From an uncultured Rickettsiales bacterium (GTDB lineage: Bacteria > Pseudomonadota > Alphaproteobacteria > Rs-D84), in NCBI GenBank assembly GCA_900550565.1, contig URSG01000005.1, forward strand, positions 1 through 52,122: a DNA stretch of 52,122 nucleotides, given 5' to 3'. The position numbers and the translations under genes are program-made. This document shows, in pieces, positions 1 to 7,776 of this stretch. Positions within the stretch are counted from its first letter, which is position 1. The number at the start of each line of letters is the position of its first letter. The notes beneath the pieces were generated by a model. It made no database searches. It worked only from the letters and a program-made list of their open reading frames with translations, and was not told the DNA's origin.

Positions 1-87
1 CCTATTCCTGCCTGCGCAGGAATGACAAGTTTTTAAGTTTTTTATTCTAAAACTATATCACTCTGTCACTTTATCACTCTCTCACTT
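1..87. repeat. Intergenic repeat segment: REP-like palindrome plus 16-bp tandem repeat
   Basis: No gene is seen here. Near the left edge a short inverted repeat (CCTGC-CT-GCGCAGG, about 6-20) is followed by AATGACA, which resembles the dispersed palindromic repeats found between genes in many proteobacteria. At 56-71 and 72-87 a 16-base unit (TATCACTCTGTCACTT, TATCACTCTCTCACTT) is repeated in tandem with one mismatch, immediately before the terminator of the neighbouring gene. Whether either repeat recurs elsewhere in the genome cannot be told from this window. Confidence 0.45.
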
Positions 88-118
88 AAAAAAACGCCCC
101 GGTGGGGCGTTTTTTTTA
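88..118. terminator. Intrinsic terminator after the Cys-rich giant gene
   Basis: A 7-bp perfect stem (ACGCCCC at 94-100, GGGGCGT at 104-110, loop GGT) has an A-run on the left and eight T on the right, so it can act in both directions. On the minus strand it lies directly past the stop codon at 116. Confidence 0.85.
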
Positions 119-3100
119 TTCAATGCTGGTGGTGATTATGTCACCGTATTCGCCGGCCTCGTCGCCACCGACATAACAGTTGATATGACGGCCAACGTTA
201 TTCATCCATTCTTCGTATGCGGCCTTTTGCGCAGCATCCAGGCTGGATTTCTGGATATCGCCAACCAATTTATTTACCAGGATTCCGCCGGCAACACTGC
301 CCACAACCGTGCCAATGGATGTGCCCAACAATGTATTGTTTTTCTTTTTGTCATCATTGTTGTCGTTGCTGTCTTTTTTATTACTGCACGACAAAGACAG
401 ATCTCTCATGGCCGTGCTTAACTCGGAAGATTCATTACTGTAATCGCTTGTTTTTCTACTAAGTGCGTCAACTTTACTTGCTGCTACAGTGGTATCTAAA
501 TCCAATCTGCTGGCTGCGACTATTGCCTCGTTAGCCGCAGTAATTTGTGCATCTTTGCTGATGCCCGAAGTCATAGCAGTTTTGGCTCTGTCTTCACAGA
601 TTTTGATAAATCTTTCTGTGTTCGTATCCTTGTTGCTGTTCAAGCCTGTCAGACTGCCCAGAACATTACCCTTTTGGATACTGTTGCCCAATGCGCCACC
701 GCCAACACCGAATCCGATTGTCCCCAGCGCGGTCAACCAACCACGTGTTCTGGACTGAGATGCGGCCTTGCCTGCGGTTGCGTCGTCCGCAACTGCGTTG
801 GCAATTTCTTCCAGTGCGCTGCTGGGTATCCAACTGCCACAGGTGAAACTGTCACCGACGGCAAAGTATGCAACGGACCAATCTGTACCTTTTCTGATTG
901 CGTCTTGGATACGTTTGTCGTCAGATTGCAATGTCACACGCACGCGACAGAACGAACCATACAAATCATTGCTGGCTGCGAACTGGCTGGGCTTTAAGCC
1001 ATTGACCGAATAGTTCTTGGGAACTTTGTTTGATTTCAGTTTTGCCCACATATACGTACTGCCGGTGTCGCGGTTGCCCAACACACCGCCCGCGTTACTG
1101 GCCATACACAGATTCTGTTCCTTGGTCAATTTGGCGTTATATTTCGCCTGGGCTTCTTTTTCAATGTCATAGATTAAATCTTTGAACAATGACGATGCCG
1201 CCTGGGATTGCAGATATGTTGTATATGAAACCATCACAGGTGTATCAAACACGTTGCCATTGCTGTCAACAGTGTTGCATGTTCCCTGGTCACCGTTTTT
1301 GGCACTGCACAGTGCATTGCCGTTTTCATCGTACGCCTGGACGTTTTCGGTATCCGCGGTCACTGCGGTTGCACTGCCGGCATCAATCCAGCCACCACGC
1401 ACAGTGGACGCATTGCCCCACGAACCTGCGCCAGACTGTTCGCTGGCCAGTTTCAGTTTGTTTTGTTCAATCGCCAAATGCTGTTCACACACAGACGCAT
1501 TTTTAACAGTGTCCAGACACAGACCCAATACAACCGTGTAATCCAGAACACCGCCGACCTTGTTCATTGATTTGTCAAATGAACTGTCGCCCGTGCTGGT
1601 CAGGTTGGAATAAATATCCGTTCTGTTGCGATAGCAATTTACATAATCTGTGCCACACATAGATTTTACGCAACTGGTTGCGACAGCCTGGCACTGTTTT
1701 TTCATCTGGGCGATGGCGGCATCGTTATAAGAATTCGCCAACGACGCATTTAACGCCGCCACAACGCCGATTGGATCGGTCGCGCCTGTTTCATATTCTG
1801 GGAACAAGATGTCAAACGCATCATTGTTTATATACGAATATGAATATGACCCGGTCGCATTTGGATTCAATGCCGAATATTTACAATACAGGTCTGTATT
1901 CACAACCGCCGCGCATCCAGTTTTGATTTCTTTATAACTGGCCGCGTTGTTGATTGATTTATCCTTGGCACCAAATACCTGGGAATAACAGGCCGCGCCA
2001 TTACCGCCGCCACATACGCGCATTGCACAGGTCTTGATTGTTTCTGTACATTTTGATTTGGCCTTGGTATCAAATTTATCAACCAGGTCGGCAATCTTGG
2101 CCTTCATCGCAGTGTTCATACGGGCAGAATATGCTTCGTCATAAACTTCTTCTTGGTTATCTGCATCTTTTAATTGGGACGCCGTCGGCATTGCCCCATT
2201 GCCCAAGAACGTTGCATAGCAATATTTATTAGAACCGATGGTATCCATACAAGAATTCTTGATATATGCCGCGATTGCAGAACTGCTGATGTTATCCGAA
2301 ACCGTGATTGCTGCGCCAGCGGTCGCATCAGCGTTGCCGGCATTGATATCCGCCACCAACTGGGCCGTCTGGGTTGACGCATTTTCATAGCATTTATATG
2401 GATTTGTCGCGCACGCATTTAATATACACTGGTCAACAACCTTGTAGCAGGTGGATACCGCGTTGATTGCGGCCAGGGACGCGCCCTCGGCAATCATTTC
2501 GCCAATACGGCTGGTTGCAGATGGGGACACAGATGTATTTGTTGAACCAAACAGTTCAATTTTGCCATCTGATTGGCAACGTGCCAATGTTGAATCACAA
2601 TACACCATCTGTTTTCTGAATTCCGCGTTTGTTGTGCATAATTCAAAATCCGCACCGCAAACGTTATCTTTCTTTAAGCACGATGTATAACGTTTCACGC
2701 ACGTTGATGTGTCGTATTTATTGGAAATTGCCGCACCGATAATCAACTGGCCCAAGACACTGCCGTCGGTTGGGTATGTGTAATCTGTGACCTCGCCATG
2801 GGTGTTTTTAGTCGCAACATTGGACAGCGCGGTTGTATTGGACGTTCCAAACAAACTGTTTATCCCAGATGCGTTGCACTGGGCCAATGTGGACAGACAT
2901 TGTGGCATTTTGCCGTGGAACAAAACGCGCGTTGTGCATTCTTCAAAATTTGAACCGCACACATCGCCCCCTTTCAGGCACGCAGTGTACGCATCAATGC
3001 ATTCGGCATTTGCCAACAAGTTGGATGTTGTTGTCGTTGTGCCAGAAATTACCCCGGCCGATGTCGTCATCGTCGGCATACGACGCATCGCATTACCGAT

Positions 3101-3187
3101 TATGCTAGGGCGCGCGGTGACCGCAAAAGCCGCCGATGTGCACGCCAAAACGGCAACAAAACTGATAGATTTATTCAGAAAACTCAT
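116..3187 (-). CDS. Very large Cys-rich secreted protein, unknown function
   Basis: A 1023-residue protein I do not recognise. It begins with a signal peptide (short basic start, hydrophobic stretch to about residue 22, AFA-type cleavage site). Two clear 52-residue Cys-rich repeats lie near residues 63-114 and 163-214, each of the form C-x6-C-x6-C-x6-C-x12-C-x6-C with a shared DVCG/NVCG and ECTT/LCTT core. At least three shorter modules of the type C-x6-C-x3-C...CY follow (near 247-267, about 380-405 and about 500). Two glycine-zipper-like hydrophobic stretches (around 820 and 965) may insert in or span a membrane. The even supply of cysteines suggests an exported, disulfide-bonded protein. 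The ATG at 3187 was preferred over an upstream GTG at 3196 because GGAG lies 8 bases before it. It has its own -10 (TATAAT, 3214-3219) and a terminator on each side, so it is probably monocistronic. Confidence 0.85.
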   Translation of the reverse strand: MSFLNKSISFVAVLACTSAAFAVTARPSIIGNAMRRMPTMTTSAGVISGTTTTTSNLLANAECIDAYTACLKGGDVCGSNFEECTTRVLFHGKMPQCLSTLAQCNASGINSLFGTSNTTALSNVATKNTHGEVTDYTYPTDGSVLGQLIIGAAISNKYDTSTCVKRYTSCLKKDNVCGADFELCTTNAEFRKQMVYCDSTLARCQSDGKIELFGSTNTSVSPSATSRIGEMIAEGASLAAINAVSTCYKVVDQCILNACATNPYKCYENASTQTAQLVADINAGNADATAGAAITVSDNISSSAIAAYIKNSCMDTIGSNKYCYATFLGNGAMPTASQLKDADNQEEVYDEAYSARMNTAMKAKIADLVDKFDTKAKSKCTETIKTCAMRVCGGGNGAACYSQVFGAKDKSINNAASYKEIKTGCAAVVNTDLYCKYSALNPNATGSYSYSYINNDAFDILFPEYETGATDPIGVVAALNASLANSYNDAAIAQMKKQCQAVATSCVKSMCGTDYVNCYRNRTDIYSNLTSTGDSSFDKSMNKVGGVLDYTVVLGLCLDTVKNASVCEQHLAIEQNKLKLASEQSGAGSWGNASTVRGGWIDAGSATAVTADTENVQAYDENGNALCSAKNGDQGTCNTVDSNGNVFDTPVMVSYTTYLQSQAASSLFKDLIYDIEKEAQAKYNAKLTKEQNLCMASNAGGVLGNRDTGSTYMWAKLKSNKVPKNYSVNGLKPSQFAASNDLYGSFCRVRVTLQSDDKRIQDAIRKGTDWSVAYFAVGDSFTCGSWIPSSALEEIANAVADDATAGKAASQSRTRGWLTALGTIGFGVGGGALGNSIQKGNVLGSLTGLNSNKDTNTERFIKICEDRAKTAMTSGISKDAQITAANEAIVAASRLDLDTTVAASKVDALSRKTSDYSNESSELSTAMRDLSLSCSNKKDSNDNNDDKKKNNTLLGTSIGTVVGSVAGGILVNKLVGDIQKSSLDAAQKAAYEEWMNNVGRHINCYVGGDEAGEYGDIITTSIE

Positions 3188-3213
3188 CCTGTCCACTCCA
3201 TTATTTATGATTT

Positions 3214-3264
3214 ATTATATCACAAAATATGGCACTGATAAAGGAAAAATCTGTGAAATCACAG
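3214..3264 (-). promoter_or_regulatory. Promoter of the Cys-rich giant gene, with an upstream inverted repeat
   Basis: On the minus strand a TATAAT hexamer occupies 3219-3214, giving a predicted start near 3207. The -35 region is weak (TTTATC). Centred about 50 bases upstream of that start is the inverted repeat CTGTGA-AA-TCACAG (3251-3264), placed where an activator or repressor could bind. The half-site spacing (2 bases) is too short for a classical Crp or Fnr site. Confidence 0.45.
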
Positions 3265-3274
3265 TAAAATAAAC

Positions 3275-3297
3275 AGGGGCCTGCGCCCCCAATTTTT
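3275..3297. terminator. Hairpin after rluD-type gene
   Basis: Stem GGGGC (3276-3280) / GCCCC (3285-3289), loop CTGC, lies just past the minus-strand stop at 3296. On that strand the following bases are only moderately T-rich, so it is a fair rather than strong terminator. Confidence 0.5.
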
Positions 3298-4255
3298 ATC
3301 CCAATTCGTCCAAAATGCACCGCAAAGTTTCCATATCATCGGGCAAATGCGACTTGAAATGCATACGCACCCCGGTGACCGGGTGGGTAAATTCCAAGTA
3401 TTCAGCGTGCAACATCTGGCCATTGTGGGTCTTTAAGAAATCCAGCAATTCGCCGTCACGAACTGACGCCAGGCGATTTGCCCCACGGCCATAGACCGGG
3501 TCACACAAAACCGGAAATCCGTGCGCCGACAAATGAACGCGTATCTGGTGCGTGCGCCCCGTCAGCAAATTGCAACGCAACGCCGCACAGCCGGCGCGTG
3601 GCCAAACCGACATAACCGTCACCTGGGTATGGGCCGGTTTTCCCCCAGATTTTACCATTGTCATTTTCTGGCGATTACGGGACGAACGGGCGATATTCCC
3701 CGTTATGTCTGCGCCGTCCCAATTCGGCACGCCCCACACAAACGCAACATAGCGACGAATTAAATCGTGACTGGAAAATATTTTAACCAATCCACGAAAT
3801 GCCGCATCTGATTTGGCAAAGACCATAACGCCACTGGTATCTTTGTCCAGACGATGAACAACCCCCGGACGCGTTGCGCCACCCAACAGCGATAAATTAC
3901 AGTGCGCCAAAATATTCTGAACCAGTGTTCCCGTTTTGTTCCCGACCGACGGATACATCACCACGCCACGTGGTTTATTGATGACGATAATATCATCGTC
4001 TTCGTATAAAATATCTAAATCAAAATCAGACGATATGTTCTCGGCGGCAACGTCTGTCACGGATGCCGGAATTTCAACCGTGATTTTATCCCCCAATCGC
4101 AGACGCGTTGCACTGCGCGTGGCGGCCCCGTTCAGGGTTATGTTAAAACGCTGAATCTCGCTGCGGGAAAAATCAGACATATTGGTTGCTAAAAATTTGT
4201 CCAGGCGCATACCAACGGACGCTTCATCTGTAATAAACTCTCGCATTTCAAACAT
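3296..4255 (-). CDS. rluD: Large-subunit rRNA pseudouridine synthase, RluA/RluD family
   Basis: A 319-residue enzyme that isomerises specific uridines of 23S rRNA to pseudouridine. An S4 RNA-binding domain fills roughly residues 10-65 (VGMRLDKFLATN, SRSEIQRF). The catalytic domain carries the family signature HRLDKDTSG at residues 134-142 with the catalytic Asp at 137, and the later motif TGRTHQIRVH. RluC and RluD share this layout, so the symbol is the most likely member rather than certain. The ATG at 4255 is chosen; the frame also opens at a TTG two codons earlier. It is the last gene of a tightly packed minus-strand run that begins with three pilin-like genes, with only 9 bases between it and the preceding stop. 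Confidence 0.87.
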   Translation of the reverse strand: MFEMREFITDEASVGMRLDKFLATNMSDFSRSEIQRFNITLNGAATRSATRLRLGDKITVEIPASVTDVAAENISSDFDLDILYEDDDIIVINKPRGVVMYPSVGNKTGTLVQNILAHCNLSLLGGATRPGVVHRLDKDTSGVMVFAKSDAAFRGLVKIFSSHDLIRRYVAFVWGVPNWDGADITGNIARSSRNRQKMTMVKSGGKPAHTQVTVMSVWPRAGCAALRCNLLTGRTHQIRVHLSAHGFPVLCDPVYGRGANRLASVRDGELLDFLKTHNGQMLHAEYLEFTHPVTGVRMHFKSHLPDDMETLRCILDELG

Positions 4256-4264
4256 ACACAAAAC

Positions 4265-4729
4265 CTATTTATATTCAGACCAATCGGGGCCAACACTGCA
4301 CCGCGACAAATCAATCGTCAAATCACGCGTGCGCCCATCAACAGGACACGTCAATATCCCTGTGGTTGCCGCCTGGTCTGCGTCACGGGTGGCATTACGA
4401 TACGCAAAATGAATTTCCGTCGGCGCGGCAACACACGCAATTTGCAATGTGCCGTCACTCTTGCCATTTGGGCCCAACCATACACGCACCCCATACCCCA
4501 GACCATAACACGGAAACGCGTCCAGGTAATACAAAACCAACCCCTGGCGTCCAATCAATTTTGAATCAGGACGAAACGTCGCACTGTATTGATTCAGGTT
4601 CAAACCGGTCACCGCCTGCCAATCTGTGCTGGTTGAAAAAACACTGACGCGTTTTACAACCGGCGTATCGTCTGCGATACACGGTGCCGACAAAACCATT
4701 GCAAATATTGCAGATACTATTTTTTTCAT
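4265..4729 (-). CDS. Small secreted protein, unknown function
   Basis: 154 residues. The N-terminus is a typical signal peptide (MKKIVSAIFAMVLSAPCIA, cleavage expected before the following Asp). The mature part has five cysteines and looks like a compact beta-rich periplasmic or surface domain; I recognise no family. Its start overlaps the stop of the zinc-ribbon gene by 4 bases and the rluD-type gene follows after 9, so it is translated as part of the pilin-zinc-ribbon-rluD transcript. Its position beside two membrane or secreted proteins suggests an envelope role, but this is inference from context only. Confidence 0.75.
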   Translation of the reverse strand: MKKIVSAIFAMVLSAPCIADDTPVVKRVSVFSTSTDWQAVTGLNLNQYSATFRPDSKLIGRQGLVLYYLDAFPCYGLGYGVRVWLGPNGKSDGTLQIACVAAPTEIHFAYRNATRDADQAATTGILTCPVDGRTRDLTIDLSRCSVGPDWSEYK

Positions 4730-5238
4730 TTCGCAGTCCCCCCTGTGGCCAGACGCACAGACACGCGTCGCACCCCTGTCGGGGATATTGACATCGTGTA
4801 TGAAAACTGGCTGTGGCCACCAGCGTCCAGTAATGTCGCCGTCGGCATAAATTTCTGTTGCGCGATAATATTGTCGTGCGCGTCATACGCAATTACAATT
4901 AAATCGGGCACGCCGTAAATTTCATCAGATACATTTTCAACAACGCCGTCCACCATCAGGCGCGCGTTGCCGGCATCATCTGTGCCTGCGCGCACCGCAG
5001 TTGCACGCGCAATCAACGGTTCGGCCGCCGCGTCAATTTTCTGGCGTGCGACAACGGCAATCGTGAACACAATCGCCGACAGCAACGCACACAAAGACGC
5101 CAAAAATACCATCAACGGCCCACGACGATGTTGACGTGGCGGAACCCAGGTATGCCCACAAACAATGCACTTGACCGGGCCTGTCGGCGGAAATTGACCA
5201 GAATATTCTGTTTTGCAAAAATCACATTTTATTTTCAT
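4726..5238 (-). CDS. Zinc-ribbon membrane protein (MJ0042 / DUF3426-like)
   Basis: 170 residues. The N-terminus holds two CxxC pairs (C5/C8 and C24/C27), the layout of the small MJ0042-type zinc ribbon often found at the start of alphaproteobacterial membrane proteins. One transmembrane helix follows (about 41-64), then an extracytoplasmic beta-rich domain (VENVSDEIYGVPDLIVIAYD) resembling the DUF3426 group. The topology is cytoplasmic zinc ribbon, helix, periplasmic domain. The role of this family is not established. ATG at 5238 is taken because the zinc ribbon starts at once after it; the frame is open six codons further upstream. It sits 22 bases after the third pilin-like gene and overlaps the next gene by 4 bases. 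Confidence 0.75.
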   Translation of the reverse strand: MKIKCDFCKTEYSGQFPPTGPVKCIVCGHTWVPPRQHRRGPLMVFLASLCALLSAIVFTIAVVARQKIDAAAEPLIARATAVRAGTDDAGNARLMVDGVVENVSDEIYGVPDLIVIAYDAHDNIIAQQKFMPTATLLDAGGHSQFSYTMSISPTGVRRVSVRLATGGTAK

Positions 5239-5260
5239 AATTTTTTTATACCACAAATTA

Positions 5261-6565
5261 TTACAAATTCAACTGGCTATATTTCGCACTGACGCGCGTC
5301 TGGATTTCGCGCAGCGCGTTCATATAATCTGCAACAGTGGCGTTTTTATTCGTTGCCACAGGCGCAAACAACTGGTACGACACAGTATTACTGCGCGTGT
5401 CGCGCGCCGCATACGCCGCCATAATGTTCAGATTTTTCAAAATCGCGTCCATAAAGTGCGCCTTGCCGTCACTGACGTCCCAGTAATAATTGGAATTCAC
5501 AGAATCTTCTATGCGTTTGCTGACAATCAGGCGTGGCGTTATTGAACCGTCAAAACCAACCGTCACATACATCGCCTTGATATGCCCACCCGTCATATCT
5601 ATGGAATCATTGACGTGCAACAGTGCGGCCTTGCCACTGTCGCTGATTGACAGACCGGCCAACGTCAAATTTGTCACCCATAAATCAGAAACACTGAACG
5701 ATGAAAATTTGCCAACATCAGATAATTTCAATCCGCCCGTGATATTCATTGAACGCGAATCTGATGACAATGTTCCAGACACAGTCGCATTTTTTACATC
5801 AAAACCACCGTCAATCATCGGTCGCGATTGAAATATTAAATTGTTTGCAACCGCGCGACCAGCCGTCAACCCTGTATCCATCGTCGCAGACGTGCCGTTA
5901 AAAAACGTAATATTTTTTATATCGTGATTGCCCAGGTTTAATCCCGTCTGCATTGTTGCGTCACGCGCGTCCCCCGATGGAACACGCCACAAATACAACG
6001 CATTATCCCGATTTACCGGCGTTGTCGCGACAATTCCATCGGTCGCAGTAATGCCTAAATCAATATTATCTGCGCGAAAAGAATTAAATGCCCCGTATGT
6101 CCGCGACGCATCAATAAAACCGATTTGTCCGCCACCTGTTGATACGATTTCGCGCGTGCGCATCGGACTTATATCAGAATCAGACATAACAACAACACCC
6201 TGTAATGTTGATTTGCCACCACTGGGCGCGTTCTTTATAATTCGCAACTGGTATTTACGTTTTGTGTCGTCAATGTTTTTGTTCAAACCAAAGTCATACA
6301 AATCAGACATTTCTATGCGCGTAATATTTCGTCCAACTGTGCGCAACAGTTGTTCGCGATTGGCAACGATATAGCGTTCTAATGCCGTCTGGATATTTTC
6401 CATTTCGCTGGCAATAACGATATTTTGCGCACGCGTGATTGCGCGACTTTGATACTGAAATAAAAACGGAATTATCATTGCCGCCAGCGCAACCGTCAGC
6501 AACAATTCCACCAGCATTCCGCCACGCTGGGTACCTGTAAATAAAATCCGTTTTGTTTTTATCAT
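5261..6565 (-). CDS. PilV/shufflon-like prepilin protein, third of three in tandem
   Basis: 434 residues. The N-terminus is a class of type IV prepilin signal: basic leader, then RG-GMLVE with cleavage expected after G15 and Glu at mature position 5, followed by a hydrophobic helix. The body reads like the stalk of PilV-type pilus-tip adhesins: MQTGLNLGNHDIKN is close to the repeated 'LDMGGNNI-N' strand motif, followed by Thr/Ser/Asn-rich beta-helix-like sequence. Predicted role: minor pilin or tip adhesin of a type IVb-like thin pilus. The ATG at 6565 forms a TAATG junction with the preceding stop and has AAGGA 9 bases upstream; a longer frame opening 11 codons earlier lacks this. The gene is translationally coupled to the second copy. 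Confidence 0.75.
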   Translation of the reverse strand: MIKTKRILFTGTQRGGMLVELLLTVALAAMIIPFLFQYQSRAITRAQNIVIASEMENIQTALERYIVANREQLLRTVGRNITRIEMSDLYDFGLNKNIDDTKRKYQLRIIKNAPSGGKSTLQGVVVMSDSDISPMRTREIVSTGGGQIGFIDASRTYGAFNSFRADNIDLGITATDGIVATTPVNRDNALYLWRVPSGDARDATMQTGLNLGNHDIKNITFFNGTSATMDTGLTAGRAVANNLIFQSRPMIDGGFDVKNATVSGTLSSDSRSMNITGGLKLSDVGKFSSFSVSDLWVTNLTLAGLSISDSGKAALLHVNDSIDMTGGHIKAMYVTVGFDGSITPRLIVSKRIEDSVNSNYYWDVSDGKAHFMDAILKNLNIMAAYAARDTRSNTVSYQLFAPVATNKNATVADYMNALREIQTRVSAKYSQLNL

Positions 6566-7776
6566 TACTGCACGTCCTTTGGTGGAACAGATTTCCACCC
6601 TGATTGCATCAGTGGCCCAAACGCATTACGCGATGGCGCACCTGGGATTGTTGCACGTTCAAATGTCAGTGCGTTAAACGATGGTGGCACCGTTGACGGA
6701 AATGTCCACGCGCCTATTTTCAGTGGCGCATTTGTAGACATCAACAATTCGCCAGAAATTGTTAAACCAAAATTTTCAAAAAACGTCATTTCTGTTGCAG
6801 AAACATACGGCGTTTTAACCGTGTTCGCAGATACCCCGGCAAAACCACTGACGGTCAACGCAGAATTTGATTTTAATATAAAATCCTTGGCCACATTTAC
6901 AGATTTAGTGACCGACGCACGATCTGTGACAATGCGCCCATGGGTTGTATATGACGCGCCATTCAAATTATTTGCCGTAATATTACGAAATCCGGTGACA
7001 TCGCCCGTCACACGCATCGCGCCAATATCTGCACTGGTCGCGTTCATATTTGCGCCATCTGGGAAAAACACAGTTGTCGCCGACAAATCCTGGACATTTG
7101 CAAACATTGCAGCCGCGTTTTTAATCCGCGCAGATTTTGCCACCATCGTGGCGATGTTAAATATGCTGTTTCCGCCCATATTCAAATCACGTTGCATAAC
7201 ATTTAAATCTTCGTCATCTGACGATGTGCGATGCAGATATTTTGATGTATCAATTCCGGCAATATCACGCGTCACCCGATAAATCAGTTGTCCCGGCTGG
7301 AAATCAGGCGCAGACACTGCCCACGACGCCCCATACGCAACCCCATCATCAGACACCACCGCCGCGTCCATACCAATATGACGCGCAACGCGCATTGTCC
7401 GAATCGGTTTCAGCCCGGTATCAAACGCCAAATAAACATCGGTTATTGTTGCGCCACTGACGGCATACTTGTCTATGAATCCGGCCGTGGCCACACCAGA
7501 TATTTCTGACAACTCGTCATCGGCCAATTTTATCTGGGCAACGTCGGGCCACCTGTCCTGGTTTGCGCGAACATAGTTCAGCACATTGCCACGCAATGCA
7601 ATTATATTACGCGCCAACGCCATATCACGAACATTATCTGTGGCGTCTGTGATTTGCGTGTATAAAAACGGCGAGACAATCGCAACAATCGCCATTGCCA
7701 ATATAACCTCGGTCATACTGGTACCACGCGTGGCATCGGAAAATATTTTCGTCCTAGTCACAGTTGCCCCCACCAT
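6565..7776 (-). CDS. PilV/shufflon-like prepilin protein, second of three in tandem
   Basis: 403 residues with a prepilin leader ending RG-TSMTE (cleavage after G18, Glu at mature +5) and a hydrophobic helix. The clear shufflon-type motif MQRDLNMGGNSIFNIATM lies near residue 195, with repeated short beta-strand segments after it. It is predicted to be exported and built into, or onto the tip of, a type IVb-like pilus. The reading frame overlaps the end of the first copy by 23 bases. The start is uncertain: ATG at 7776 has no good Shine-Dalgarno, while a GTG five codons later (7761) follows a GGGGG run at suitable spacing; both keep the prepilin signal. The three copies are diverged from each other, not recent duplicates. 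Confidence 0.72.
   Translation of the reverse strand: MVGATVTRTKIFSDATRGTSMTEVILAMAIVAIVSPFLYTQITDATDNVRDMALARNIIALRGNVLNYVRANQDRWPDVAQIKLADDELSEISGVATAGFIDKYAVSGATITDVYLAFDTGLKPIRTMRVARHIGMDAAVVSDDGVAYGASWAVSAPDFQPGQLIYRVTRDIAGIDTSKYLHRTSSDDEDLNVMQRDLNMGGNSIFNIATMVAKSARIKNAAAMFANVQDLSATTVFFPDGANMNATSADIGAMRVTGDVTGFRNITANNLNGASYTTHGRIVTDRASVTKSVNVAKDFILKSNSALTVSGFAGVSANTVKTPYVSATEMTFFENFGLTISGELLMSTNAPLKIGAWTFPSTVPPSFNALTFERATIPGAPSRNAFGPLMQSGWKSVPPKDVQ

Noticed and set aside
3251..3264. Crp or Fnr binding site
   Set aside because: The TGTGA/TCACA halves are separated by 2 bases instead of 6 and the TTGAT/ATCAA halves are missing; kept only as an unassigned inverted repeat.
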